A stretch of 64,000 nt of DNA from Bacteroides sp. GM023 (GCF_014750685.1 NZ_JAAXGE010000010.1:1-64000); one strand, 5' to 3'; shown: positions 1 to 8,408, counted from the first letter of the stretch. A program made the numbers and translations. The notes: generated by a model from the letters alone, not told the origin.

Positions 1-48
1 AGAGGATTACTCTGTCAAACAGCCATCTACATGACTTTCTCGTCACAC
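1..48 (-). mobile_element. 5' end of a putative group II intron
   Basis: On the minus strand the coupling-protein frame reads D-Y-K-F and then abruptly GTGTGACG, giving a stop two codons later. GTGYG is the conserved first bases of group II introns. Family members usually continue this motif as YDYKF-D-D-L, so the break falls exactly after TTT (49-51). None of the three minus-strand frames of 48-1 restores the family sequence. Catalytic domains and any intron-encoded reverse transcriptase would lie left of the window, so this is a boundary call only. Confidence 0.55.
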
Positions 49-765
49 AAATTTGTAGTCATACAGATACATTGCGAAGCCTTTTTCAATTTGCTGTTTG
101 ATAAATTGGTTGATAACACAAAAAGACTTGCCGCTGCCCGGATTTCCAACAACGATGGACGCACGTTGGGGCGATACAACGTTTATCCATCCATCGTTCC
201 ACTTCTTATTATAATAAAACCGGGTGCGGAGATTTACGGAATACTCGTTTTCTATCAGGCGTGTTTCCTGTGCGAAACTTTCATTTTCTATATTAAATAC
301 ATCATCCATCAGGTTATTTTTCAACAAGCGTGAAATCCATACTCCGGCAGCCAACAGTGAAAGATATCCGGCTGTCATGGTAAAGATATACAATGCCGTG
401 TTTGTCGCCAGTGGTAACGGCAGAACCAATAACCACCAGTTTAGGAAAAACAGGATAAAACCGATTATCAGGAATACATAAATCCTGTTCCATGTGATTT
501 TTTCCTCTTTCACTCCTTTTGTACCCAAACAGGAAAGCGCAAGGAACACCACCGAAAAAAGTTTGGTGTACAGGATATTGGAGAACAGCCCGGCGGTACG
601 CTGGAAGTTCAGCAGGATTTTATCGACTACCCCGATATTGATACCCCACTCCCTGAATGATTGGTAACAAAACCAGTAAATGTTTATCACTACAAATAAA
701 ATACTGATTGCCCGCATAAAGTCCATGACCTTTGCAAGTCCTCTTAAATCATCTTCATTCTGCAT
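43..765 (-). CDS. Conjugative coupling protein (TraG/VirD4-like, MobC), interrupted
   Basis: This is the N-terminal third of a type IV coupling ATPase that links the relaxosome to the mating channel. Hydrophobic segments lie at about residues 18-35, 65-82, 95-118 and 124-145. A Walker A motif, GNPGSGKS, is at residues 207-214. The family is usually above 600 residues; this reading frame stops at 240, after the YDYKF motif, where a group II intron appears to begin (exon end at 49). It lies 20 bp downstream of mobB on the same strand, the usual relaxase/coupling-protein pairing. If the intron splices, the protein may be complete; if not, the gene is broken. Confidence 0.85.
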   Translation of the reverse strand: MQNEDDLRGLAKVMDFMRAISILFVVINIYWFCYQSFREWGINIGVVDKILLNFQRTAGLFSNILYTKLFSVVFLALSCLGTKGVKEEKITWNRIYVFLIIGFILFFLNWWLLVLPLPLATNTALYIFTMTAGYLSLLAAGVWISRLLKNNLMDDVFNIENESFAQETRLIENEYSVNLRTRFYYNKKWNDGWINVVSPQRASIVVGNPGSGKSFCVINQFIKQQIEKGFAMYLYDYKFV

Positions 766-785
766 AATTGAAATTTTTAGGATTA

Positions 786-2024
786 CTAAATACGTTTTTG
801 TTTCTTCTTCTTTTTCTTCTTGGGTGGTGGAACTTGTCGGTTGTCGGGTGGCGTATCGTCACCACCGGAAAACAGGCTGAACAGTCCCGCAATGGCTTTG
901 CCTGTATTTGAAAAGTGTCCGGTCGGGTTAAATTCCGGTACGTGTTCCTGCGTTTCCTGTTTACTGTTTCCCGTCAAACTGCGGGAGCCAGTAAACAGAT
1001 CATTGAACACATTGGCGGAAAAGTCCTTTCCCAAACGAGAACCGTTCAGGATGGTACGGTTTTCGTGGTCGATGAACGTTACCCCGTATATCCTGCCTGT
1101 ATTGTTCTGCCGGAACAGCACATCTATTCCTTTCGCTTTCAACTCCGTAATAAACTGTTCCCGGCTGCGGATGGATTTCATCACTGCGCCGACCGTCCGG
1201 CGGGTACGCTCTTTCAGGTTCTTGCCCTGAATGTCCTTTGCGGATCTCTTGATGTGTCGCTGGATGGCTTCGTAACCAACCGACTTTCCCAAAGAAGAAG
1301 ATTTGAACGGGTTTCCCTGCTTTTCTCCTTTGTCATTGGTCGCCGAATAGACAATACCGTTATAAGGTTTGCCGTTCACTTCCCCTTTCACTTCTTCCGC
1401 CTGTACATTATATATAGATAGCAGTGCTTTGTACTCGGTGAAACTCTGGAAACGGTAACTTCCGGCAAGGGCTTTCACCGTATTGGATAACTGGTGCTTT
1501 ACATCCCCTGCCCGGTAGTCCACCTTTTTAAGTTCGGGACGGTCGGCTGCCTGTTTCTTCTCCGCCGGATGCAGCCCGTACTTCTGTTCCAGTTCACGGG
1601 TGATTTGTTTGCTGCGTACATGCTCGAACTTGTCATTTATCTTCTTGCCCGTATCATCTACCCGGATGGAAACGATATGTATATGATGCCTTGCAATATC
1701 CTCGTGCTTGTAAACCATATACGGCTGATTGCCGTACCCCAACTTATCCATATACTCTTTGGCGATGTCCGCAAGCTGGTTGTCGGAAAGCACATCGTCC
1801 GGATGCGGGTTCAGGGAGATATGGATAATCGGTTTTTCCGTTTTCAGGTCTGCGGGCAGGTGCATATCGAAACATTCCATACACCGCCGGATGCTGAAAT
1901 TTCCGTCCTCGCTCTCAAACATACGGTTACTTAAAAGTACCTTTCCCTGTTCTTCATCCACCTTGTTTTGGTTGTAAGCGAGCGCACCAAACAGGGAACT
2001 GCCTACACTTATCTTTGCAACCAT
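786..2024 (-). CDS. mobB: Relaxase/mobilisation nuclease MobB
   Basis: This protein nicks oriT and covalently binds the transferred strand. The N-terminal relaxase domain (MobA/VirD2 type) shows a candidate catalytic Tyr17 in LAYNQNK, His68 in IHISLNPHPDD, and the metal-binding histidines H113/H114/H116 in ARHHIHIVSIRVD. The C-terminus is a basic, lysine-rich tail beginning near residue 395. At 412 residues it matches the usual length of Bacteroides ICE relaxases. The start overlaps the end of mobA by 16 bp, indicating translational coupling, and the coupling-protein gene follows downstream. Confidence 0.93.
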   Translation of the reverse strand: MVAKISVGSSLFGALAYNQNKVDEEQGKVLLSNRMFESEDGNFSIRRCMECFDMHLPADLKTEKPIIHISLNPHPDDVLSDNQLADIAKEYMDKLGYGNQPYMVYKHEDIARHHIHIVSIRVDDTGKKINDKFEHVRSKQITRELEQKYGLHPAEKKQAADRPELKKVDYRAGDVKHQLSNTVKALAGSYRFQSFTEYKALLSIYNVQAEEVKGEVNGKPYNGIVYSATNDKGEKQGNPFKSSSLGKSVGYEAIQRHIKRSAKDIQGKNLKERTRRTVGAVMKSIRSREQFITELKAKGIDVLFRQNNTGRIYGVTFIDHENRTILNGSRLGKDFSANVFNDLFTGSRSLTGNSKQETQEHVPEFNPTGHFSNTGKAIAGLFSLFSGGDDTPPDNRQVPPPKKKKKKKQKRI

Positions 2025-2446
2025 CTTGTTTCGAACTCACGGGTCAGTTCAATAATTTGGCGGTTCAGGTCGGCAAATTCCATCGTTGCCTTTTCCAGTT
2101 TATAGAGAAATGCGAGTGCTTTCTTTTCTGAAAAATTGGTATTGAGAGCTTTTACCACCTGATTGTAATTCACGGCGATACCCCTGTATTGGGAATAGAA
2201 AGCGGTCAGCCGGGTATAATATTCGACCGCCGCCTTGTCGATTTTTATCACTTTGAACGGTTCGCCGAAGATGCGGGCGGTGATAAAGTGCGCTTTCGTG
2301 CGCATACCGGACTGGTCGAACAACGCCAAAAAGCGGGCGTGGTCTATCGCATTGAAGCTGATAGAATACCGGAACACCGCCGGGTCTGCTTTGGGTTTTC
2401 GTCCTGCGCCACCCGGACGGGGCGCATTTTCATTTTTCTGTTTCAT
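2009..2446 (-). CDS. mobA: Relaxosome accessory protein MobA
   Basis: This 145-residue protein resembles the small MobA/MobC-type accessory DNA-binding proteins that help the relaxase at oriT. It has a basic N-terminus (GAGRKPKAD), then a beta-strand-like YSISFNAIDHARF followed by helices, consistent with a ribbon-helix-helix fold, and a helical C-terminal half. It is the first gene of the mob operon, overlapping mobB. The candidate oriT lies directly upstream on its 5' side, as expected for an accessory protein. Family assignment is by sequence feel and position. Confidence 0.85.
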   Translation of the reverse strand: MKQKNENAPRPGGAGRKPKADPAVFRYSISFNAIDHARFLALFDQSGMRTKAHFITARIFGEPFKVIKIDKAAVEYYTRLTAFYSQYRGIAVNYNQVVKALNTNFSEKKALAFLYKLEKATMEFADLNRQIIELTREFETRWLQR

Positions 2447-2557
2447 GTTACATTATTTTTAAAGGGTTACGACTTCGGAGTGACCCTATCCCGGCTTCGT
2501 CCGGGCAAGGCGTTCAAAGCTGCTGAAAGAATTTCAAGCTGCTTAGAACACACCTTG

Positions 2558-2676
2558 CTGTTACTTTGCAAATAAAAATCCGCCTACGGACGGATTGGAG
2601 TTAGCGGATATTGGAACGCTCCCGGCGGCGGGGGCTTGGTTAGCCTAACCGATACCTTTCGGTTGCAAAGTAACAG
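2558..2676. other. Candidate origin of transfer (oriT)
   Basis: A perfect 14-bp inverted repeat, CTGTTACTTTGCAA (2558-2571) and TTGCAAAGTAACAG (2663-2676), encloses about 90 bp. That interval contains a GC-rich stretch and a short palindrome, GGTTAGCCTAACC, at 2638-2650. The position just upstream of mobA-mobB is typical for oriT. Each arm also contains TTACTTTGC, a near match to the Bacteroides -7 element, so the arms may double as promoters. No nick site can be assigned. Confidence 0.5.
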
Positions 2677-2708
2677 GTATTAAAGATGCTGTGAAATAGC
2701 GGGTTATA

Positions 2709-2781
2709 GGACAAATAAGGACAAACGGGGACATTTGAGGACATCTTTCAAAAGGGGCTGTTTTTCTACGTTTATTTGTCC
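2709..2781 (+). repeat. 73-bp iteron element, copy 1
   Basis: Four GGACA repeats start at 2709, 2719, 2729 and 2739, exactly 10 bp apart. They are followed by TTTCAAAAGGGG (2746-2757) and an inverted ATTTGTCC (2774-2781). A second copy with the same spacing lies at 4572-4644. The repeats sit on one helical face, the typical look of a multi-dimer protein-binding site such as a plasmid centromere or operator. It precedes parA by about 370 bp. Confidence 0.8.
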
Positions 2782-2803
2782 CGGATTTAAGAAAGAAAGC
2801 AAT

Positions 2804-3157
2804 ATGGATATATTGAAATATGCAGCGAAATGCGGACGGAAAGAAAGCGGATTTGAAAACTTGAAAACAAGATTTCAAGATTGCAATCTTTCAGGAGAGC
2901 AAGAAAACAAACCGGATGGAATGATTGAAAAGAAACAGCCTTTCAATCGGGAAAGAAAACGGTCTGCAAAGAAAGCAGTCCGTCTTTGCGGAAAGATGGA
3001 AAGAAAAGAAGCAGACAAGGACACAAGAAAGCAAGATAATAAGACAAAAGTATTTCCGTCTTTCCTGCTGGCACGAATGAATGAAAGCAAACCATCCGGC
3101 AACCTGCACGGATGGAAAACAATAAAGATGTATCACAATAAATCAGTATTACAATGA
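2804..3157 (+). CDS. Possible small basic protein upstream of traA
   Basis: An open frame starting MDILKYAAKCG runs 117 codons and overlaps the traA start by 4 bp. It is very rich in Lys, Arg, Glu and Ser because the strand is strongly purine-rich. I recognise no domain. The overlap with traA favours a real, coupled gene; the biased composition argues for a leader or spacer that is open by chance. Otherwise 2783-3153 holds nothing recognisable. Confidence 0.3.
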   Translation: MDILKYAAKCGRKESGFENLKTRFQDCNLSGEQENKPDGMIEKKQPFNRERKRSAKKAVRLCGKMERKEADKDTRKQDNKTKVFPSFLLARMNESKPSGNLHGWKTIKMYHNKSVLQ

Positions 3158-3915
3158 AGAAAGAAACCTTGTATGTGGCTTTCTCCACCCAAAAGGGTGG
3201 GGTCGGCAAAACAACGTTCACCGTGTTGGTGGCAAGTTACCTGTATTACCTGAAAGGGTATAATGTGGCGGTAGTGGATTGCGACTACCCGCAACATAGT
3301 ATCAGTGCCATGCGCAAACGGGATGCCGAACAGGTGAACGGGGATGATTATTACAAACAGCTTGCCTTTCACCAGTTCAAAGCGTTGGGAAAGAAAGCGT
3401 ACCCGGTGCTATGCAGTTCACCGGACGAAGCGATAAAAACGGCGGATGAATATCTTGCGTCTGCCGGATCGGATTACGATGTGGTCTTTTTCGACCTGCC
3501 CGGAACGGTGAACAGTGAGGGCGTTATCCACTCCCTTTCAGGGATGGATTATATTTTCACCCCCATAGCCGCCGACCGGGTAGTATTGGAGAGCAGCCTT
3601 TCCTTTGCGGTGGCTATCCATAAACTACTGGTAAAGAATGAAGCGTGCCGACTGAAAGGGCTGTACCTGTTTTGGAACATGGTAGATGGCAGGGAAAAAA
3701 CAGACCTCTACACCCTGTATGAGCAGACCATCGGAGAACTGGAACTGCCCCTTATGAAAGTATTTATCCCGGACACCAAGCGGTTCAAGAAAGAACTGGA
3801 CGCACAGCGTAAAACCGTGTTCCGTTCTACGCTGTTCCCGGCGGACAAACGGCTGGTAAAGGGTAGTAACATGGAAGAACTGATAACCGAAATCGCATAC
3901 CTTATAAAACTATAA
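3154..3915 (+). CDS. traA: ParA-family ATPase (TraA)
   Basis: This is a deviant-Walker partition ATPase of 253 residues. The motif KGGVGKTT is at residues 14-21 (Walker A with the signature lysine), VAVVDCDYPQHS gives the A' motif at about residues 41-52, and VVFFDLPG is Walker B. Such proteins position DNA or complexes by cycling on the nucleoid together with a DNA-binding partner. The next gene, 4 bp downstream, encodes a likely ribbon-helix-helix protein, and both are flanked by identical-spacing iteron elements, so the pair looks like a partition cassette inside the ICE. In Bacteroides conjugative transposons the homologue is called TraA. Confidence 0.9.
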   Translation: MKKETLYVAFSTQKGGVGKTTFTVLVASYLYYLKGYNVAVVDCDYPQHSISAMRKRDAEQVNGDDYYKQLAFHQFKALGKKAYPVLCSSPDEAIKTADEYLASAGSDYDVVFFDLPGTVNSEGVIHSLSGMDYIFTPIAADRVVLESSLSFAVAIHKLLVKNEACRLKGLYLFWNMVDGREKTDLYTLYEQTIGELELPLMKVFIPDTKRFKKELDAQRKTVFRSTLFPADKRLVKGSNMEELITEIAYLIKL

Positions 3916-3919
3916 CGAC

Positions 3920-4390
3920 ATGGCAAAGCAAAGCGGCGGGAAACCGCAAATTGACGAGGATTTTATGAAAGAGATTATCTCACAGGGCTTGCCCGTGAAG
4001 AAACAGGAAACGCCATCGGCGGCAATGGAAACGAAAATAGAAACACCGGATAAACCGGATTATAAAACTGGTACAGTGGAAACGGCAGATAAAGGGGAAA
4101 TCAAGGCAGAACCAAAGGAAGAAAAGACCGTGAAAGAACCTGCCCGCCGGAAAAAGAACGCTCCGTGCGATTACCGGGAAACCTATTTCATGCGGGTGGA
4201 CTTGACCGACCGCCAGCCGTTATACGTCAGCCGTACCACCCATGAAAAGCTGATGAAGATCGTAACCGTTATCGGCGGACGCAAGGCGACCGTGAGCAGC
4301 TATGTAGAAAATATCCTGCTCCGGCATTTCGACCAGTTTCAGGACGAGATAAACGAACTGTACGAAAGCAAATTTGAAAAGCCGTTCTGA
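3920..4390 (+). CDS. traB: DUF3408 protein, likely RHH partner of ParA (TraB)
   Basis: The N-terminal 85 residues are low-complexity, acidic and lysine-rich, and probably disordered. The C-terminal 70 residues form the conserved DUF3408 region: a strand-like PLYVSRTTHEKL, a helix, then ATVSSYVENILLRHF. That order resembles ribbon-helix-helix DNA-binding proteins such as ParG. A disordered tail plus RHH next to ParA is the arrangement of small centromere-binding proteins. I infer it could bind the GGACA iterons on either side. Spacing to traA is 4 bp. Confidence 0.8.
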   Translation: MAKQSGGKPQIDEDFMKEIISQGLPVKKQETPSAAMETKIETPDKPDYKTGTVETADKGEIKAEPKEEKTVKEPARRKKNAPCDYRETYFMRVDLTDRQPLYVSRTTHEKLMKIVTVIGGRKATVSSYVENILLRHFDQFQDEINELYESKFEKPF

Positions 4391-4391
4391 T

Positions 4392-5072
4392 ATGTTGAAA
4401 TGGTTTATTATCGGAACGCTCCTGTATTACGCCGTTCTCTTATGGCGATACCGGGATAGCTTGGGAACATGGTTTACGGGCAGGAAAAAGCAGCCGGAAC
4501 AACCGGAAAGCAAACCGACCGTTAAAACCGGAAACGGTGATTGCCTTGTAGGTGCAAGCCGTTACCGGATGGGACAAATGAGGACAAACGGGGACATCTT
4601 AGGACACCTTTCAAAAGGGGTTGATAATGCTTCTATATTTGTCCCGCAAAGCGGTGAAACGGTAACTGAAACACCTGCACCGCAAGCGATAGACACCGAA
4701 TTTGAAATGGAATTTGAAACGGAAGATATACAAGAAACGGACGTTTCGCCGGATGAAATCGAAGCGGAAGAAATCGCCTGTTACATGGGGGACGGTGAGC
4801 CTGAAATGGCACAAGGTATCACACTGGGGGAACTGGGGCAAATGGTTCAGGTCATTCAGGTAAAACAAGCGTCCGAAACGGAAGAACGGCAAGCGGTACA
4901 AACCATCTGCCGGACGGAAACAAACCTGTTTCATTCGCTGGTGGAACAGATTAACGGGGGCAGGTCACGGGTAGCGGAACTTTTACAGAAGCATGAGATA
5001 CCCGTACCCGCCACCGTCCCGGCTGCCGGAAGTAATGAAATAACAGCCTTTGACATGAACGATTTTCTTTAA
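4392..5072 (+). CDS. Membrane-anchored ICE protein of unknown function
   Basis: I take ATG 4392 (MLKWFIIGTLLYYAVLLW) because it directly follows the traB stop and begins with a clean transmembrane helix; an in-frame ATG exists at 4374. After the helix (residues 2-19) the protein is hydrophilic and acidic, with a Glu/Thr-rich middle and a helical C-terminal stretch around HSLVEQINGGRSRVAELLQKHEIPV. No domain is recognised. Residues around GQMRTNGDILGHLSKG are encoded by the second 73-bp iteron element, so this coding region also carries a probable DNA site. It occupies the traC/traD place of related elements. Confidence 0.75.
   Translation: MLKWFIIGTLLYYAVLLWRYRDSLGTWFTGRKKQPEQPESKPTVKTGNGDCLVGASRYRMGQMRTNGDILGHLSKGVDNASIFVPQSGETVTETPAPQAIDTEFEMEFETEDIQETDVSPDEIEAEEIACYMGDGEPEMAQGITLGELGQMVQVIQVKQASETEERQAVQTICRTETNLFHSLVEQINGGRSRVAELLQKHEIPVPATVPAAGSNEITAFDMNDFL
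4572..4644 (+). repeat. 73-bp iteron element, copy 2 (inside a coding region)
   Basis: GGACA repeats start at 4572, 4582, 4592 and 4602. TTTCAAAAGGGG follows at 4609-4620 and inverted ATTTGTCC at 4637-4644. Spacing is identical to the copy at 2709-2781, and about 45 of the first 49 bases match. The middle of the last 24 bp has diverged while its length is kept. It is read in frame by the gene at 4392-5072. Confidence 0.8.
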
Positions 5073-5235
5073 TGGCAAACTTTAAATAATAAGAGGATGA
5101 AACAAAAAGATTACGGTTAAACAGACCTTTTAGAACACGGGGAACACTTCCCGCAACCACAAAAATTCAATTATTAATCATTCCGCCGGGCGGACTATCC
5201 AACCGTCCGGCAATTTAAAAATCAATGTATTTATA
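5073..5235 (+). promoter_or_regulatory. Leader before traE with mini-ORF and hairpin
   Basis: This 163-bp gap separates the par-like genes from the tra structural genes. It contains AAGAGG followed by a seven-codon frame, MKQKDYG (5098-5121). Further on is a GC-rich hairpin with arms GCCGGGCGG (5185-5193) and CCGTCCGGC (5203-5211), one mismatch, about 25 bp before traE. A mini-ORF followed by a hairpin could act as an attenuator or mRNA processing site; no T-run follows, so it is not a standard terminator. Confidence 0.35.
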
Positions 5236-5532
5236 ATGAAAAAGAAAGTTCTCTTTTCGGCAGCCGTGCTTTTGGCTGCATCCTCCGCTTTTGCACAGGG
5301 TAACGGCATGGCGGGTATTACCGAAGCTACCAACATGGTAACCAGTTATTTCGACCCGGCGACAAAGTTAATTTACGCTATCGGTGCGGTGGTCGGCTTG
5401 ATTGGCGGCGTGAAAGTATATGGAAAGTTCAGCAGTGGCGACCCTGATACCAGTAAAACGGCGGCTTCATGGTTCGGTGCGTGTATCTTTTTGATTGTGG
5501 CTGCCACCATCTTACGTTCATTCTTCCTCTAA
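5236..5532 (+). CDS. traE: Conjugative transfer protein TraE (DUF4134)
   Basis: This is a small membrane protein of the mating apparatus, with the size and layout of a VirB2-like pilin. The 98 residues comprise an N-terminal signal (KKKVLFSAAVLLAASSAFAQ), a hydrophobic segment LIYAIGAVVGLIGGVKVY around residues 45-62, and a second, IFLIVAATILRSFFL, at the C-terminus. Position immediately before TraF and TraG is the fixed order in Bacteroides conjugative elements. A pilin role is family inference, not shown here. Confidence 0.9.
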   Translation: MKKKVLFSAAVLLAASSAFAQGNGMAGITEATNMVTSYFDPATKLIYAIGAVVGLIGGVKVYGKFSSGDPDTSKTAASWFGACIFLIVAATILRSFFL

Positions 5533-5543
5533 AAGAACGGACT

Positions 5544-5870
5544 ATGGCAGACTATCCGATTAACAGGGGGATAGGCAAGCCAGTTGAGTTTAAAGGGTTG
5601 AAAAGTCAATATCTTTTCATTTTTGCGGGCGGGCTGTTAGCCCTGTTCGTGCTTTTCATCATCATGTACATGGTAGGTATCAACCAGTGGGTGTGCATCA
5701 TCTTCGGCGTTACTTCGGCAACGCTGCTTGTATGGCAGACATTCCGGCTGAACGAGAAGTACGGGACACACGGTTTAATGAAATTGTCCGCACGCAAAAA
5801 CCACCCTTTCCATATCATCAACCGCAAAGCCATATCCCGATTATTCCATTTAAAACAAGCATCGAAATGA
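5544..5870 (+). CDS. traF: Conjugative transfer protein TraF (DUF4133)
   Basis: The ATG at 5544 (MADYPINRGIGKPVEFKGLK) gives a 108-residue protein starting 11 bp after traE. Two adjacent transmembrane segments lie at about residues 25-45 and 48-65, with a basic cytoplasmic tail. It is comparable in size and topology to VirB3, which anchors the VirB4 ATPase; the next gene is that ATPase. The stop overlaps the traG start as ATGA, indicating translational coupling. Confidence 0.9.
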   Translation: MADYPINRGIGKPVEFKGLKSQYLFIFAGGLLALFVLFIIMYMVGINQWVCIIFGVTSATLLVWQTFRLNEKYGTHGLMKLSARKNHPFHIINRKAISRLFHLKQASK

Positions 5871-8380
5871 GAAATATATTAAAAGCTACCACGCTGGAAA
5901 ACAAGTTTCCACTGTTCACGGTGGAAAACGGGTGCATCGTTTCCAAAGATGCCGACATAACGGTGGCATTCCGGGTGGAACTGCCCGAATTGTTCACCGT
6001 CACGGCAGCCGAATACGAAGCGATACATTCCGCTTGGAACAAGGCGGTAAAGGTGCTGCCTGATTATAGCATCGTACATAAACAGGACTGGTTCATCAAA
6101 GAGAACTATGCGCCTGACATCCAAAAGGATGATTTGAGTTTCCTTTCCCGTTCCTTTGAACGGCATTTCAATGAACGACCGTTCTTAAACCATACCTGCT
6201 ATTTGTTCCTGACGAAAACGACAAAGGAACGTAGCCGGATGCAGAGTAATTTTTCCACCCTCTGCCGGGGCTTCCTTGTACCCAAAGAGATAAAGGACAA
6301 GGAGACGGTCACAAAGTTTCTTGAAGCGGTGGGACAGTTTGAAAGTATTATGAACGATAGCGGATTCATTACCCTTACCCGCCTGAACTCGGACGAAATC
6401 ACCGGAACAAGGGAAACGGCGGGTATCGTGGAGAAATACTTTTCACTCTCACAGACCGACACCACCACACTGAAAGATATTTCACTGGGTGCTGACGAAA
6501 TGAAGATTGGCGACCATATCCTTTGTCTGCATACCCTTTCGGATGCCGAAGATATGCCGGGCAAAGTGGGAACAGATACCCGCTATGAAAAGCTATCCAC
6601 CGACCGGAGCGACTGCCGTTTGTCGTTCGCTTCCCCTGTGGGCGTGCTGCTTTCCTGTAACCATATCTATAACCAGTATATCTTTATTGACGACCATACG
6701 GAGAACCTGAAACAGTTTGAAAAGATGGCTCGCAATATGCACTCCCTTTCTAAATACAGCCGTGCCAATCAGATAAATAAGTCTTGGATAGAGGAATATT
6801 TGAATGAAGCACATTCACAGGGGCTTATTTCCGTGCGATGCCATTGCAATATCATGGCTTGGAGTGACGACCGGGACGAACTCAAACACATAAAAAATGA
6901 TGTGGGGTCACAGCTCGCACTTATGGAGTGCAAGCCACGCCATAACACCACCGACACGCCGACCCTGTTTTGGGCGGGCATACCCGGCAATCAGGCGGAC
7001 TTTCCGGCGGAAGAAAGTTTCTACACCTTTATAGAGCAGGCTCTTTGCCTGTTCACCGAAGAAACGAATTATAAAAGTTCGCTTTCTCCCTTTGGTATCA
7101 AGATGGTGGATAGGGTCACGGGAAAGCCGTTGCATATTGATATTTCAGACTTACCCATGAAACGGGGTATTATTACCAATCGCAACAAGTTTATACTTGG
7201 GCCGAGTGGTAGCGGCAAGTCATTCTTTACCAACCACATGGTACGCCAGTATTATGAACAAAATGCACATGTGCTGTTGGTCGATACCGGAAACAGTTAC
7301 TTAGGTTTGTGTGAAATGATAAATAGGAAAACGCACGGGGAAGATGGGATATATTTTACCTATACCACTGAAAACCCGATAGCGTTCAATCCTTTCTATG
7401 TAGAGGATGGGGTGTTTGACATCGAGAAAAAGGAAAGCATCAAAACGCTTATCCTGACCCTGTGGAAACGGGATGATGAAGCACCCACACGGGCGGAAGA
7501 AGTGGCTTTGTCAAACGCTGTAAGTTCCTATATCGAACTGATTACTAAGGACAGTTCGGTTACTCCCTGCTTCAATACATTCTACGAGTATGTCAAAACC
7601 GATTACCGGGAACATCTGCAAGAAAAGAACGTCCGGGAAAAGGATTTTGATATAGATAACTTCCTGAATGTGTTAGAGCCTTACTATAAAGGCGGCGAAT
7701 ACGACTACCTGTTGAACTCCGACAAAGAGCTTGATTTACTGCATAAACGCTTCATTGTCTTTGAGTTGGATAATATCAAAGACCATAAAATCCTGTTCCC
7801 GATTACTACGATTATCATCATGGAAGTGTTCATTAATAAGATGCGTAAACTAAAGGGTATCAGGAAATTAATATTAATTGAGGAAGCGTGGAAAGCGATT
7901 GCATCGGCGAATATGGCGGATTATATTAAGTACCTCTATAAAACCGTTAGAAAGTATTTCGGTGAAGCGATTGTAGTTACCCAAGAGGTCGAAGATATTA
8001 TTTCCTCACCCATTGTAAAAGAGAGTATTATAAACAATTCAGACTGTAAGATACTGCTCGACCAACGTAAATATTTGAATAAATTCGATAGCATACAGAA
8101 CCTTTTGGGACTGACCGACAAGGAACGGTCACAGGTGCTTTCCATCAACCTTGCCAACCATCCGAACCGGAAATACAAGGAAGTTTGGATAGGCTTAGGC
8201 GGTACACAATCAGCCGTATATGCCACAGAAGTGAGCTTGGAAGAATATTTTACATATACGACCGAAGAAACGGAAAAGATGGAACTTTTCGCCTTGTCCG
8301 AAAAGCTGGGCGGTAACCTCGAACTGGCTATCAAGCGGCTTGCCGAAAGCAAGCGCAATCCTGAAAAGCCAATCAAGTAA
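5867..8380 (+). CDS. traG: Conjugation ATPase TraG (VirB4-like)
   Basis: This is the large cytoplasmic ATPase that powers assembly of the type IV secretion channel. I choose ATG 5867 (MRNILKATTLENKF), which overlaps the traF stop; an open frame extends upstream only as a shadow of traF. Of 837 residues, the N-terminal half is the TraG-N domain. Walker A, GPSGSGKS, is at residues 445-452, and a Walker B, LILIEEAWK, lies near residue 670. Length agrees with the family. It follows the VirB3-like TraF directly. Confidence 0.95.
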   Translation: MRNILKATTLENKFPLFTVENGCIVSKDADITVAFRVELPELFTVTAAEYEAIHSAWNKAVKVLPDYSIVHKQDWFIKENYAPDIQKDDLSFLSRSFERHFNERPFLNHTCYLFLTKTTKERSRMQSNFSTLCRGFLVPKEIKDKETVTKFLEAVGQFESIMNDSGFITLTRLNSDEITGTRETAGIVEKYFSLSQTDTTTLKDISLGADEMKIGDHILCLHTLSDAEDMPGKVGTDTRYEKLSTDRSDCRLSFASPVGVLLSCNHIYNQYIFIDDHTENLKQFEKMARNMHSLSKYSRANQINKSWIEEYLNEAHSQGLISVRCHCNIMAWSDDRDELKHIKNDVGSQLALMECKPRHNTTDTPTLFWAGIPGNQADFPAEESFYTFIEQALCLFTEETNYKSSLSPFGIKMVDRVTGKPLHIDISDLPMKRGIITNRNKFILGPSGSGKSFFTNHMVRQYYEQNAHVLLVDTGNSYLGLCEMINRKTHGEDGIYFTYTTENPIAFNPFYVEDGVFDIEKKESIKTLILTLWKRDDEAPTRAEEVALSNAVSSYIELITKDSSVTPCFNTFYEYVKTDYREHLQEKNVREKDFDIDNFLNVLEPYYKGGEYDYLLNSDKELDLLHKRFIVFELDNIKDHKILFPITTIIIMEVFINKMRKLKGIRKLILIEEAWKAIASANMADYIKYLYKTVRKYFGEAIVVTQEVEDIISSPIVKESIINNSDCKILLDQRKYLNKFDSIQNLLGLTDKERSQVLSINLANHPNRKYKEVWIGLGGTQSAVYATEVSLEEYFTYTTEETEKMELFALSEKLGGNLELAIKRLAESKRNPEKPIK

Positions 8381-8408
8381 TTAATAAATCATTTAAAAAT
8401 CAATCAGT

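Noticed and set aside
2645..3221. Several minus-strand frames opposite the purine-rich stretch before traA
   Set aside because: They arise from the pyrimidine-rich complement, are dominated by Phe, Leu and Ser, and overlap one another in different frames.
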